Assembly: GCA_937927675.1 (NCBI GenBank)
Contig: CALBSG010000027.1
Coordinates: forward strand, 1 to 8,974
Reading direction: 5' to 3'
Source: an uncultured Paracoccaceae bacterium
GTDB taxonomy: Bacteria; Pseudomonadota; Alphaproteobacteria; Rhodobacterales; Rhodobacteraceae
Length of the DNA: 8,974 bases
Shown: piece after piece, positions 1 through 7,552 of the stretch
How positions within the stretch are numbered: position 1 is the first letter of the stretch
Layout of the letters: each line of letters starts with the position of its first letter
The notes under the pieces: generated by a model
The model's input: the letters and a program-made list of their open reading frames with translations, nothing else
What the model was told of the DNA's origin: nothing
Database searches by the model: none
Program-made: the position numbers and the translations under genes

Positions 1-2
1 CC

Positions 3-1211
3 GGCCATAAAGGCTGGCAACCGGCGTGGCGCGACCCAGAGCCGCAAAAATCCTACGATTACATCATTGTCGGTGGCGGCGGGCATGGGTTGGCCACGGC
101 CTATTATCTGGCCAAGGAGTTCAAGCAGGCGCGTATCGCCGTGCTGGAAAAGGGCTATCTGGGCGGCGGCAACGTCGGCCGCAACACCACGATCATCCGG
201 TCAAACTACCTGCTGGATGGCAACCAGCCGTTCTATGAATTTTCGCTGAAGCTGTGGGAAGGGTTGGAGCAGGACTTTAACTATAACGCCATGGTGTCGC
301 AGCGCGGCATCATCAACCTGTTCCACACCGACGCGCAGCGTGACGCCTATACCCGGCGCGGCAATGCCATGATCATGCATGGTGCCGATGCCGAATTGCT
401 GAACAAGGATCAGGTGCGGTCGATGTATCCGTTCCTGAACTTTGACAACGCCCGCTTCCCGATCAAAGGCGCGCTGATGCAGCGCCGTGGCGGCACGGTG
501 CGCCACGATGCGGTGGCGTGGGGCTATGCGCGCGGGGCCGATCTGCGCGGCGTCGATCTGATTCAGAACTGCGAAGTGACGGGGATGCGGATTGAAAATG
601 GCCGCATCAAAGGGGTGGAAACCACCCGCGGCTTTATTGGTGCCAAGAAGGTTGGCGTTGCCGTCGCCGGATCGTCGTCCAAGGTGATGGCCCATGCGGG
701 TATGCGTCTGCCGATTGAAAGCCATGTCTTGCAGGCCTTTGTGTCCGAGGGGCTGAAGCCCTTTATCGACGGGGTGATGACCTTTGGCGCGGGGCATTTC
801 TATGTCAGCCAATCCGACAAGGGCGGCTTGGTCTTTGGTGGCGACATTGATGGCTACAACTCCTATGCCCAACGCGGCAACCTGCCGGTGATCGAAGACG
901 TGGCCGAAGGTGGCATGGCCTTGATGCCCGCGATTGGCAGGGCGCGTCTGTTGCGCACTTGGGGCGGGATCATGGACATGTCGATGGATGGCAGCCCGAT
1001 CATCGACAAGACCGGGGTCGAGGGTCTCTATTTCAACGGCGGCTGGTGCTATGGCGGGTTCAAGGCAACGCCTGCCTCTGGCTGGTGTTTCGCGCATCTT
1101 CTGGCCAAGGACGAACCGCACAAGACCGCCACGGCCTACCGGTTTGATCGCTTCCTCAAGGGGTTGATGATCGACGAAAAGGGCCAAGGCGCCCAGCCGA
1201 ACCTGCACTAG
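3..1211 (+). CDS. soxB: Sarcosine oxidase subunit beta SoxB, 5'-truncated by the window edge
   Basis: FAD/FMN-bearing catalytic subunit of heterotetrameric sarcosine oxidase: it oxidises sarcosine to the imine, with electrons passing to O2 (family knowledge). The frame is already open at base 3 and begins GHKGWQPAWRDPEP, a typical internal SoxB segment, so the start codon and perhaps 15 residues lie outside. 402 residues are visible. The FAD-binding GGGGHG is at visible residues 24-29 and is followed by the DAO fold. The His in RRGGTVRHDAV (codon 504-506, visible residue 168) matches the histidine that carries covalent FMN in characterised SoxB (His173 in Corynebacterium, quoted from memory). 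The C-terminal NGGWCYGGFKATPASG motif is intact. The in-frame TTG at base 90 lies inside the Rossmann motif and cannot be the start. The stop TAG is 9 bp before soxD, so this is one operon. Identification is firm; whether sarcosine or another N-methyl amino acid is the substrate is not decided by sequence. Confidence 0.96.
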   Translation, partial: GHKGWQPAWRDPEPQKSYDYIIVGGGGHGLATAYYLAKEFKQARIAVLEKGYLGGGNVGRNTTIIRSNYLLDGNQPFYEFSLKLWEGLEQDFNYNAMVSQRGIINLFHTDAQRDAYTRRGNAMIMHGADAELLNKDQVRSMYPFLNFDNARFPIKGALMQRRGGTVRHDAVAWGYARGADLRGVDLIQNCEVTGMRIENGRIKGVETTRGFIGAKKVGVAVAGSSSKVMAHAGMRLPIESHVLQAFVSEGLKPFIDGVMTFGAGHFYVSQSDKGGLVFGGDIDGYNSYAQRGNLPVIEDVAEGGMALMPAIGRARLLRTWGGIMDMSMDGSPIIDKTGVEGLYFNGGWCYGGFKATPASGWCFAHLLAKDEPHKTATAYRFDRFLKGLMIDEKGQGAQPNLH

Positions 1212-1214
1212 GAG
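1210..1214 (+). promoter_or_regulatory. Ribosome binding site of soxD
   Basis: AGGAG overlaps the TAG stop of soxB and sits 6 bases before the soxD ATG. This supports the soxD start and suggests that ribosomes ending soxB reinitiate on soxD. Confidence 0.7.
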
Positions 1215-1220
1215 CAAGAC

Positions 1221-1505
1221 ATGATTATCAATCATCCGATCCTGGGGCCGCGTGACGCGCAGGAATTCGTCTATCTCGGCGATGCCAACCTCATCAACCG
1301 CCCTGACGGCACGACGGCCGGGATCGAGGCGTTTCACGACTATCTTTACAACCGCGACAACCCGGCGGGAGAGCATCGTGAGCTGTGGTATCACGAGCAG
1401 GGCGATCGGTCTTGGCTGGTGGTGACGCGCAACACCGTGACCCATGAAATCACCAAGGTGGAACTGGCCCGCGATGTGGCCAAGGCGCAGGGGCGTTCGA
1501 AATGA
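1221..1505 (+). CDS. soxD: Sarcosine oxidase subunit delta SoxD, cysteine-free variant
   Basis: Small structural subunit of heterotetrameric sarcosine oxidase, 94 residues, normal for the family. It is identified by its place between soxB and soxA and by family features: an N-terminal HPILGPRDAQEFVYLGDA segment (residues 5-22), YLYNRDNPAGEHRELWYH (41-58) and VTRNTVTHEI (68-77). Classical SoxD binds zinc through Cys6, Cys9, His59 and Cys63 (Stenotrophomonas numbering, from memory). Here the matching positions are Pro6, Gly9, His58 and Asp62; only the His remains, and the protein has no Cys anywhere. The rest of the fold signature is kept, so this looks like a Cys-less lineage and not a damaged gene. 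It starts with ATG after a good RBS; its TGA overlaps the soxA ATG as ATGA, which implies translational coupling. Confidence 0.92.
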   Translation: MIINHPILGPRDAQEFVYLGDANLINRPDGTTAGIEAFHDYLYNRDNPAGEHRELWYHEQGDRSWLVVTRNTVTHEITKVELARDVAKAQGRSK

Positions 1506-4450
1506 GCCAGTCCAATCGTATTTCCGGCGGCCAGATTGACCGCTCCAAGACGTTCCGCTTCAGCTTTGATGGCCATGTCTATACCGGCCACCCCGGTGAC
1601 ACGTTGGCCTCGGCCTTGCTGGCCAATGGCGTGCGGTTGATGGGGCGCAGCTTCAAATACCACCGTCCGCGCGGGCCGATCTCGGCCGGGTCGGAAGAGC
1701 CGAACGCGCTGGTGCAGTTGCGCTCGGGTGCGCGGCAGGAACCGAACACCCGGGCCACGGTGGCCGAGTTGTTCGACGGGTTGGAGGCGACCAGCCAGAA
1801 CGCTTGGCCCAGCCTGAAGCTGGACGCCATGGCGGTCAATGACCGGCTGAACACGTTTTTCACCGCCGGGTTCTATTACAAGACCTTCATGTGGCCGGCG
1901 GCCTTTTGGGAAAAGGTCTATGAGCCGATCATCCGCCGCGCTGCGGGCTTGGGCAGCCTGACCAAAGAGGAAGACCCGGACGAATATGACAAGGGGTTCG
2001 CCCATTGCGATCTGTTGGTGATCGGCGCCGGGCCTGCCGGTCTGATGGCGGCTTTGACGGCGGGCCGTGCGGGCGCGCGGGTGATCCTTGCCGACGAAGA
2101 TTTCCGTATGGGCGGTCGGCTGAACGCCGAGAGCTTTGAGGTCGGCGGTCAGGCCGGGGCCGATTGGGCGGCAGCGGCGGTGGCAGAACTTGCCAGCCTG
2201 CCGAATGTGCGCCTGATGAACCGCACCACGATTGTCGGGGCCTTTGACCACGGGATTTATTCCGCGGTCGAACGGGTGTCGGATCACCTCGCGGTGCCTG
2301 CAGCGGGCAAGCCGCGTCAGACACTATGGCGCATTTATTCCAAGCGGGCGATCTTGGCGGGTGGGGCGACCGAACGCCCGATCGCGTTCGAGAACAATGA
2401 CCGGCCCGGCGTGATGCTGGCGGGGGCGTTGCGGGCCTATGGCAACCGCTGGGGCGTTGCTGCGGGCGACCGGGTGACAGTGTTCACCAACAACGATGAC
2501 GGTTTGCGCACGGCGCGCGACCTGCAGGCCAAAGGCGTGGATGTCGCGGCGGTGATCGACAGCCGCACGGGCGGCGAACTCTTGCCCGGTATCCGGCATC
2601 TGCAGGGCGCGCAGGTTGTGGATTCTTCGGGCCGTCTGGGCCTGAAATCCATCACGGTGCGGACGGCCAATGGCAAGACCGAGACCATCGCCTGCACGGC
2701 GCTGGGCGTGTCAGGTGGCTGGAACCCGAACGTCAACATCACCTCGCATCACCGGTCTCGCCCCGAATGGCGCGAGGATATTGCGGCTTTTGTGCCGGGC
2801 GCTGGCGGGCCTGCCAATCTGGTGGCCGCGGGGGCTGCGGGGGGCAATATGTCGACCCACGGCGCGCTGGCCAGTGGTCAGGCGCAGGCGTTGGCCGCAT
2901 TGGAAAGCCTTGGCATCAGCGCCACGGCGGGCGATCTGCCACGCGCCGAAGATGCGCCAATTGCCATCAGCCCGCTGTGGTATGTGCATGAGGGCAAAGG
3001 CCGGGCATGGATCGACCCGCAGAACGATGTGACGGTCAAAGACGTGAAGCTGGCCCATAAGGAAAACTTCACCAGCGTGGAGCATCTGAAACGCTATACC
3101 ACGTTGGGCATGGCGACCGATCAGGGCAAGACCGGGAACGTCCTGGGCCTTGCGGTGATGGCGGAGTTGACGGGCCAATCCATTCCCGCCACCGGGACCA
3201 CGATCTACCGTCCGCCCTATACGCCCGTTGCCATGGGTACGCTGGCGGGACGGTCGCGTGGCAAGGAATTCAAACCCTTCCGCCTGACGCCTTCGCATAA
3301 ATGGGCCAGTGAACAGGGCGGGATTTTTGTCGAGGTCGGCAACTGGTTGCGCCTGCAATGGTTGCCAAAACCGGGCGAGACGACTTGGCGTGAATCTGTG
3401 GACCGCGAGGTTCTGGCGACGCGCAAATCCGTGGGCATTTGTGACGTGACCACCCTTGGAAAAATCGACATTCAGGGCACCGATGCCGGGGCGTTTTTGG
3501 ATCGCGTTTACTCCAACACCTTCTCGACGCTGGCCGTGGGCAAGTGCCGCTACGGTTTGATGCTGCGCGAAGATGGCATGGTGTTTGACGATGGCACCAC
3601 GGCGCGGATGGGCGAGCATGAATATGTCATGACCACCACCACGGCGAATGCTGTCACGGTGTTCCGACATCTGGAATACTGCCGTCAGTGCCTGTGGCCG
3701 GATATGGATGTGCAACTGATCTCGACCACCGAGGCATGGGCGCAATTCTCGGTCGCTGGGCCCAATGCGCGCAAAGTGCTGCAAAAGATTGTCGATCAGG
3801 ACATTTCCGACGCCGCATTCCCCTATATGGGGGCTGGCAATATCACCATTCAGGGTCAGCGCGGGCGGTTGTTCCGCATCTCCTTCTCGGGGGAGTTGGC
3901 CTATGAAATCGCGGTTCCGACGCGCTATGGCGATGCCTTGATCCGCAAGCTGGTGGCCGCGGGGGCTGAGTTCGATGCCGTGGTTTACGGCACCGAGGCC
4001 TTGGGCGTGATGCGGATCGAAAAGGGCCATGTCGCGGGTGGGGAGCTAAATGGCCAATCCACTGCGCTGAACATGGGTCTTGGCAAGATGGTGTCGAAGA
4101 AGAAAGACTCCATCGGCATGGTGCTAAGCCAGCGTGAGGGGATGAACCGCGACGATGGCTATCGGTTGGTCGGGGTGAAACCCGTCGATCCAAAGGCGTC
4201 AATTTCGGCGGGCAGCCACTTCATGGAAATCGGCGCGCCGGTGGAATTGGCGTCGGATGGCGGCTGGCTGACCTCAAAGGTCTATAGCCCGCATCTGCGG
4301 TCAGACATCGCGCTGGGCTATCTGAAAGCGGGAGATCAAAAGATCGGTCGCCGGATGCGCGCGGTGAACTTCCTGACCAAGACTGACACCGAGGTTGAAA
4401 TCGTCAGCCCGCATTTCTTTGATCCTGAGGGAGAGCGTCTTCGTGGCTAA
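1502..4450 (+). CDS. soxA: Sarcosine oxidase subunit alpha SoxA
   Basis: Large subunit, 982 residues, close to the usual ~1000. Order of parts: a ferredoxin-like N-terminal domain (about 17-100; SFKYHRPRGPISAGSEEPN at 50-68) without cluster cysteines, as is normal for SoxA; a Rossmann dinucleotide domain with GAGPAG at 175-180, which binds NAD+ in characterised enzymes; a second flavoprotein-type stretch (ERPIAFENNDRPGVMLAGAL, from about 290); then a GcvT-like aminomethyltransferase half from about residue 600 (KWASEQGG) to the end. The latter carries LREDGMVFDDGT (FDDG about 695-698), the region of the folate-site Asp of T proteins, and IEKGHVAGGELNGQS near 840-850. Known role: the imine made by SoxB reaches the folate site, giving glycine and 5,10-methylene-THF, or formaldehyde without folate. 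The ATG overlaps the soxD stop; a modest AGGGG (1489-1493) lies 8 bases upstream. No frameshift is seen. Confidence 0.96.
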   Translation: MSQSNRISGGQIDRSKTFRFSFDGHVYTGHPGDTLASALLANGVRLMGRSFKYHRPRGPISAGSEEPNALVQLRSGARQEPNTRATVAELFDGLEATSQNAWPSLKLDAMAVNDRLNTFFTAGFYYKTFMWPAAFWEKVYEPIIRRAAGLGSLTKEEDPDEYDKGFAHCDLLVIGAGPAGLMAALTAGRAGARVILADEDFRMGGRLNAESFEVGGQAGADWAAAAVAELASLPNVRLMNRTTIVGAFDHGIYSAVERVSDHLAVPAAGKPRQTLWRIYSKRAILAGGATERPIAFENNDRPGVMLAGALRAYGNRWGVAAGDRVTVFTNNDDGLRTARDLQAKGVDVAAVIDSRTGGELLPGIRHLQGAQVVDSSGRLGLKSITVRTANGKTETIACTALGVSGGWNPNVNITSHHRSRPEWREDIAAFVPGAGGPANLVAAGAAGGNMSTHGALASGQAQALAALESLGISATAGDLPRAEDAPIAISPLWYVHEGKGRAWIDPQNDVTVKDVKLAHKENFTSVEHLKRYTTLGMATDQGKTGNVLGLAVMAELTGQSIPATGTTIYRPPYTPVAMGTLAGRSRGKEFKPFRLTPSHKWASEQGGIFVEVGNWLRLQWLPKPGETTWRESVDREVLATRKSVGICDVTTLGKIDIQGTDAGAFLDRVYSNTFSTLAVGKCRYGLMLREDGMVFDDGTTARMGEHEYVMTTTTANAVTVFRHLEYCRQCLWPDMDVQLISTTEAWAQFSVAGPNARKVLQKIVDQDISDAAFPYMGAGNITIQGQRGRLFRISFSGELAYEIAVPTRYGDALIRKLVAAGAEFDAVVYGTEALGVMRIEKGHVAGGELNGQSTALNMGLGKMVSKKKDSIGMVLSQREGMNRDDGYRLVGVKPVDPKASISAGSHFMEIGAPVELASDGGWLTSKVYSPHLRSDIALGYLKAGDQKIGRRMRAVNFLTKTDTEVEIVSPHFFDPEGERLRG
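4427..4433 (+). promoter_or_regulatory. Ribosome binding site setting the GTG start of soxG
   Basis: GAGGGAG inside the 3' end of soxA, 9 bases before the GTG at 4443. The only in-frame ATG upstream (4395) would overlap soxA by 56 bases and has no comparable site, so GTG is preferred. Confidence 0.6.
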
Positions 4451-5006
4451 TCAATGGAACGCCCTGACCGCCTTGGGGCATGACACGGCGGAAGTGGTGC
4501 AGATCGGTCCGTACCGGATTGCGGAACGGTTTGATGTGGCTTTGGCGTCCCTTGCCATGCGGCGGGGGCAGGACAAGGCCTTTGCTGCGGCGGCAAAAAA
4601 GGCCGGGGTGCCTTTGCCGGGCGCATCCACCCACGAGGCGGGAAAGGTCTTTGGCGCGTTTTGGGCCACGCCTGAGATGTGGTTTGTCGAGGCCGATTTC
4701 GCCACGCATGAAGATATCGTTGCGGCGCTGAAACCCGCCTTTGGTGAAGCCGCCTCGATCACCGAGCAGACCGATGCATGGGTGCGGTTCGATGTGTCGG
4801 GCGAGGGGCTGGTGGCGGTGTTCGAGCGGCTTTCGAACCTTGATCTGGCAACCTTGCCCGATGGTTTTGCCAGCCGCACGGTGATGGAGCATCTGGGCGT
4901 TTATCTGATCCGCCATTCGGCCACATCGGTCACACTTTATGGTCCGCGCTCGTCGGCCCAAGGGTTGCTGCATGCGTTGGAAGTGACTGCGAAATCAGTG
5001 ATCTGA
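4443..5006 (+). CDS. soxG: Sarcosine oxidase subunit gamma SoxG
   Basis: Smallest folate-fold-related subunit of heterotetrameric sarcosine oxidase, last gene of soxBDAG. From the GTG at 4443 it encodes 187 residues (MANQWNALTALGHDT...), normal for SoxG. Features seen: an early IGPYRIAERFDVALASLAMRRG segment (about 19-40), a central FWATPEMWFVEADF strand-rich part, ITEQTDAWVRFDVSGEG, and the C-terminal pattern in which a short helix (MEHLGVYLIR) precedes YGPRSSAQGLLHALE, as in the GcvT-like fold. The family is structural and packs on the SoxA folate half; no catalytic residues are expected. It overlaps soxA by 8 bases. Starting at ATG 4395 would add 16 residues (MKSSARISLI...) encoded in soxA's C-terminal codons, which I consider spurious. 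The stop is 6 bp from the convergent frcK stop. SoxG diverges quickly, so the call rests partly on position. Confidence 0.9.
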   Translation: MANQWNALTALGHDTAEVVQIGPYRIAERFDVALASLAMRRGQDKAFAAAAKKAGVPLPGASTHEAGKVFGAFWATPEMWFVEADFATHEDIVAALKPAFGEAASITEQTDAWVRFDVSGEGLVAVFERLSNLDLATLPDGFASRTVMEHLGVYLIRHSATSVTLYGPRSSAQGLLHALEVTAKSVI

Positions 5007-5012
5007 CCCGCT

Positions 5013-5621
5013 TCAGCCCTGCCGGATCACCAGATCGGCGGGGCGTGAACCTTGGCTGACGCGACGAATGTTCGGCATGTCATTGCCGTCGATCCAAGCC
5101 CGCGCTTCGGCAGGTGTTTTCCCATAATGCGCCCAGCGGTCCAGCAGGCGGCGGTCCAGTTCCGTCTCGGGGACGTCGATCCAGATCGTCAGGTCAAAAA
5201 GTGGCGCAAGCTCGGGCCAAGGGGCTTCGTTCAGCAAAAGATAATTGCCTTCGACGATCAGGATGCGGTCATCCGGCCCGATAATATCGGCGCCAGCCCG
5301 ACTGATTTCGAGATCACGATCAAAGAGGGGAATGGCCACCTCCTCCTCAACCCGCAGGCGGGTCAGCAGATGGCGAAACCCCTGCACATCAAAGGTATCC
5401 GGGGCACCTTTACGATCACGGGCGTTGCGGGCAATCAGCACGGCATCGTCATAATGAAAGCCGTCCATCGGCACGGCCTTTGCGCCCTTGCCAAGAGCCG
5501 CGACCAATTCAGCGGCAAGCGTGGATTTGCCCGCACCGGGGGGGCCGGCAAGGGCGGCGAGGAACCGCCCTTTGCCTTGGGCTTTCGCCCGTATGGTCTT
5601 TGCCAGATCGGCAGGCGTCAT
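5013..5621 (-). CDS. frcK: P-loop kinase of the fructose ABC operon, FrcK-like
   Basis: 202-residue P-loop NTPase of the uridine kinase/phosphoribulokinase-like group. Visible motifs: Walker A GPPGAGKST at 26-34; MDGFHYDD at 52-59, where Asp53 and His56 fit the nucleoside-kinase substrate/Mg region; LIVEGNYLLLNEAPW (about 120-134), the strand and GNYLLL signature of this subgroup; and a late lid-like arginine cluster (ETELDRRLLDRW). It follows frcA with an ATGA overlap and ends the frcBCAK-type operon, the same place as frcK in Sinorhizobium meliloti. There the product is a predicted sugar or nucleoside kinase; I know of no firm biochemical proof of its substrate. Phosphorylating the incoming sugar is a reasonable inference; a nucleoside or pantothenate-like substrate is the alternative. 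It is cytosolic, with no signal peptide. The gene converges on soxG with 6 bp between the stops. Confidence 0.85.
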   Translation of the reverse strand: MTPADLAKTIRAKAQGKGRFLAALAGPPGAGKSTLAAELVAALGKGAKAVPMDGFHYDDAVLIARNARDRKGAPDTFDVQGFRHLLTRLRVEEEVAIPLFDRDLEISRAGADIIGPDDRILIVEGNYLLLNEAPWPELAPLFDLTIWIDVPETELDRRLLDRWAHYGKTPAEARAWIDGNDMPNIRRVSQGSRPADLVIRQG

Positions 5622-6403
5622 GCCGCTTCCGTCACGCCGTCGGGCAGTTTTGCGCCGGTCATGAAGGCAACTGCGTCAGACATCGAATAATCCTGCGGGC
5701 GGATCACGCACAGGCGACGGCCAAGGCGGTGGATGTGGATGCGGTCGGCCACTTCGAACACATGCGGCATGTTGTGGCTGATAAGGATGATCGGAATGCC
5801 GCGGGCGCGCACATCGCGGATCAGTTCCAGCACGCGACGGGATTCCTTCACGCCCAAGGCGGCGGTCGGTTCGTCCAAGATCACCACCTTTGACCCAAAG
5901 GCGGCGGCGCGGGCCACGGCCACACCCTGACGCTGGCCGCCCGACAGGGTTTCCACCGCTTGGGAAATATCCTGAATGGTCATCAGGCCGAGTTCGGACA
6001 GCTTCTGACGCGCAAAAGCCTCCATCCGCGGGCGGTCCATCTGGCGGAACACCTGCCCCATGATGCCGGGCTTGCGCCATTCGCGGCCCAGAAACATGTT
6101 GTCGGCAATCGACAGCGCCGGGGACATGGCAAGGTTCTGATAGACCGTCTCGATCCCCATGGCGCGGGCATCGTCGGGGCTGCGGAAGTTCACCGGCTTG
6201 CCGTCCAGAAGGATTTCGCCGTGGTCGGGGCTAACGGCCCCCGACAGCGCCTTGATGAGGGTCGATTTGCCCGCACCGTTGTCACCGATCACCGCGCAAA
6301 TCTCACCCGGCATCAGATCGAAATCGGCCCCGTTCATGGCAACAACCGTGCCATAGCGCTTCATCAGGCCTCGCGCTTCGAGGATGGGTTTTACAGCGGT
6401 CAT
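5618..6403 (-). CDS. frcA: Sugar ABC transporter ATP-binding protein FrcA
   Basis: ATPase of a monosaccharide (CUT2/FrcBCA) importer, acting as a dimer on the cytoplasmic face of FrcC. From the ATG at 6403 it has 261 residues: Walker A GDNGAGKS at 40-47, Q-loop Gln89 (VYQNLA), signature LSGGQ at 153-157, Walker B VVILDEP at 173-179, H-loop His210 (ILISHN). It is a single ATPase domain, unlike the tandem ~500-residue RbsA type, and matches FrcA in length. The D-loop region reads TAALGVKES, usual for this subgroup. A longer frame would begin at 6457 inside frcC; the 6403 ATG is chosen because it overlaps the frcC TGA as ATGA, has GGAGGG 7 bases upstream, and gives a normal MTAVKPILEARGL N-terminus. 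Its own TGA overlaps the frcK ATG. All catalytic motifs are intact. Confidence 0.94.
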   Translation of the reverse strand: MTAVKPILEARGLMKRYGTVVAMNGADFDLMPGEICAVIGDNGAGKSTLIKALSGAVSPDHGEILLDGKPVNFRSPDDARAMGIETVYQNLAMSPALSIADNMFLGREWRKPGIMGQVFRQMDRPRMEAFARQKLSELGLMTIQDISQAVETLSGGQRQGVAVARAAAFGSKVVILDEPTAALGVKESRRVLELIRDVRARGIPIILISHNMPHVFEVADRIHIHRLGRRLCVIRPQDYSMSDAVAFMTGAKLPDGVTEAA

Positions 6404-7479
6404 TGCGAAGCCCTCCGCAGCCATTGATCCAGTGCAACCGCGACGATGACAAGGCATCCGGCTGCAAACATTTGCCAGTAATCGTCCACGCCAGCCAGCG
6501 ACAGGCCGGTGTTGAAGACGCCCACGATAAAGGCCCCGAGGACAGAGCCGATGATCGACCCCCGCCCGCCGAACAGCGAGGTGCCGCCGATCACCACGGC
6601 GGTGATGGACCCAAGGTTCACTGTGTCAAAGGCGATGGGCGACACCGACCCCACCCGGCCAATCGCGATCCAGGCAGCGAAGCCACAGATCAGACCGGCG
6701 ACGGTATAGACCGAAATCAGCGTGCGGGTGACGTTGATGCCCGACAGCATCGCCGCATCCGGATCGTCGCCGATGGCATGCACATGGCGGCCCCAAGCGG
6801 TGTGGTTCAACACATACCACAGCACAGCCGCCAACAGGATCAGCATGATGCCGCCAAAAGACAGCGAGGCGCCGCCGAAGTTGATCCCCTGCCCGAACCA
6901 CAACAGGCTTGGGGCATTGGCCTCGATATCGGCGTTGCGAATGGATTCGGACTGCGAATACCACAGCTTCAGCGCGTTGAAGATCGACAGCGTGCCAAGG
7001 GTCACGATGAACGGCGGCAGCTTGATCTTGGCGACCAGCACGCCGTTGACCAGCCCCATCAAACCGCCAAAGCCAAAGCCTACCAGCACGGCAAGCAGCA
7101 CCGGCAGACCCGAGATGACGGCAAGATTGCCCATGATCAGAGAGGAGATCACCAAGATGGCACCAACCGACAGGTCAATGCCCGCGGTCAGGATCACCAG
7201 CGTCTGGGCCAGTGCCACAAAGCCGGTCACCGTGGTCTGTTTCAGCACCGTTGAAAGCGCACCCATGCCGAAAAAGCGCGGGGCCACGATGGAAAAGGCC
7301 AGGATCGAAATCAAAAGCACCAGCGCCGGGATCAGCGTCGGGTTCTTGCGCAACTGGGCGCGCAGAATATGGGACAGAGTTCTGTCATCCTTTTCAAAGC
7401 TCGCGACCGCCGTATCGGCTTTGGTCAACGTGGCTTCGAAATCGGAGATGGTCTTTGTGGGTGCGTCTTCTGCGCTCAT
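6400..7479 (-). CDS. frcC: Sugar ABC transporter permease FrcC
   Basis: Inner-membrane permease of the BPD_transp_2 family (RbsC/XylH/FrcC type), 359 residues from the ATG at 7479. It has a hydrophilic, mostly acidic cytosolic leader of about 45 residues, then a series of hydrophobic helices: about 47-66, 83-98, 101-122, 124-148, 152-170, 207-225, 255-275, 287-302, 306-328 and 335-352. Family landmarks are TAGIDLSVGA (98-107), KLPPFIVTLGTLSIF (153-167), the EAA-like ATPase-contact loop TAWGRHVHAIGDDPDAAMLSG (228-248) and GGTSLFGGRGSIIGSVLGA (298-316). An in-frame ATG at 7533 would add 18 residues; 7479 is preferred because GGGGGGGAG lies 9 bases upstream and the upstream codons fall in a hairpin region. 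The permease follows frcB after a 127-bp gap and overlaps frcA by ATGA. Confidence 0.94.
   Translation of the reverse strand: MSAEDAPTKTISDFEATLTKADTAVASFEKDDRTLSHILRAQLRKNPTLIPALVLLISILAFSIVAPRFFGMGALSTVLKQTTVTGFVALAQTLVILTAGIDLSVGAILVISSLIMGNLAVISGLPVLLAVLVGFGFGGLMGLVNGVLVAKIKLPPFIVTLGTLSIFNALKLWYSQSESIRNADIEANAPSLLWFGQGINFGGASLSFGGIMLILLAAVLWYVLNHTAWGRHVHAIGDDPDAAMLSGINVTRTLISVYTVAGLICGFAAWIAIGRVGSVSPIAFDTVNLGSITAVVIGGTSLFGGRGSIIGSVLGAFIVGVFNTGLSLAGVDDYWQMFAAGCLVIVAVALDQWLRRASQ
6411..6416 (-). promoter_or_regulatory. Ribosome binding site of frcA
   Basis: On the minus strand, GGAGGG lies 7 bases before the ATG at 6403, inside the last codons of frcC. It decides the frcA start over the longer open frame from 6457. 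Confidence 0.7.
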
Positions 7480-7488
7480 CGCGGCGGT

Positions 7489-7497
7489 CTCCCCCCC
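7489..7497 (-). promoter_or_regulatory. Ribosome binding site of frcC, abutted by a small hairpin
   Basis: On the minus strand GGGGGGGAG, with the GGAG core 9 bases before the ATG at 7479. The preceding bases (7496-7509) form a perfect 5-bp stem, CCTGT-TTTC-ACAGG, whose 3' arm shares the first two Gs of the run while leaving GGAG free. This may tune frcC translation; that is inference. Confidence 0.55.
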
Positions 7498-7521
7498 TGT
7501 GAAAACAGGTCGTAATGACGG

Positions 7522-7546
7522 GGCGGACCCCATGACGTGATCCGCC
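7522..7546 (-). promoter_or_regulatory. Second intercistronic hairpin between frcB and frcC
   Basis: The inverted repeat GGCGGA/TCCGCC (6-bp stem, 13-base loop) reads as a hairpin on either strand. It lies just 5' of frcC in the transcript, after the stronger hairpin at 7553-7578. There is no U-tract. Alone it would be weak; its place in a stacked set makes a role in RNA stability or attenuation plausible. Confidence 0.4.
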
Positions 7547-7552
7547 TATGAA

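Noticed and set aside
201..1445. Long minus-strand open frame (414 codons) opposite soxB and soxD
   Set aside because: It lies fully antisense to two firmly identified genes. Its product is His/Arg/Pro-rich with no domain, the usual by-product of GC-rich codon bias.
1502..1810. [2Fe-2S] cluster in the ferredoxin-like domain of SoxA
   Set aside because: The domain has no cysteines at the cluster positions. Loss of the cluster is usual in SoxA, so this is neither a cofactor site nor an anomaly.
1391..2287. Minus-strand open frame (298 codons) spanning the soxD/soxA boundary
   Set aside because: A shadow of soxD and soxA, with no recognisable family and no ribosome binding site.
2711..4030. 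Long minus-strand open frame (439 codons) opposite soxA
   Set aside because: Antisense to conserved soxA coding sequence, with a low-complexity Arg/Gly/His composition and no recognisable motif or start context.
5000..5036. GATCTG/CAGATC inverted repeat spanning the soxG and frcK ends, as a bidirectional terminator
   Set aside because: Only a 6-bp stem with a 25-base loop and no U-tract on either strand; it is too weak to call.
6403..7254. Forward open frame (283 codons) opposite frcC
   Set aside because: Gln/Asp/His-rich translation of the antisense strand of a clear permease gene.
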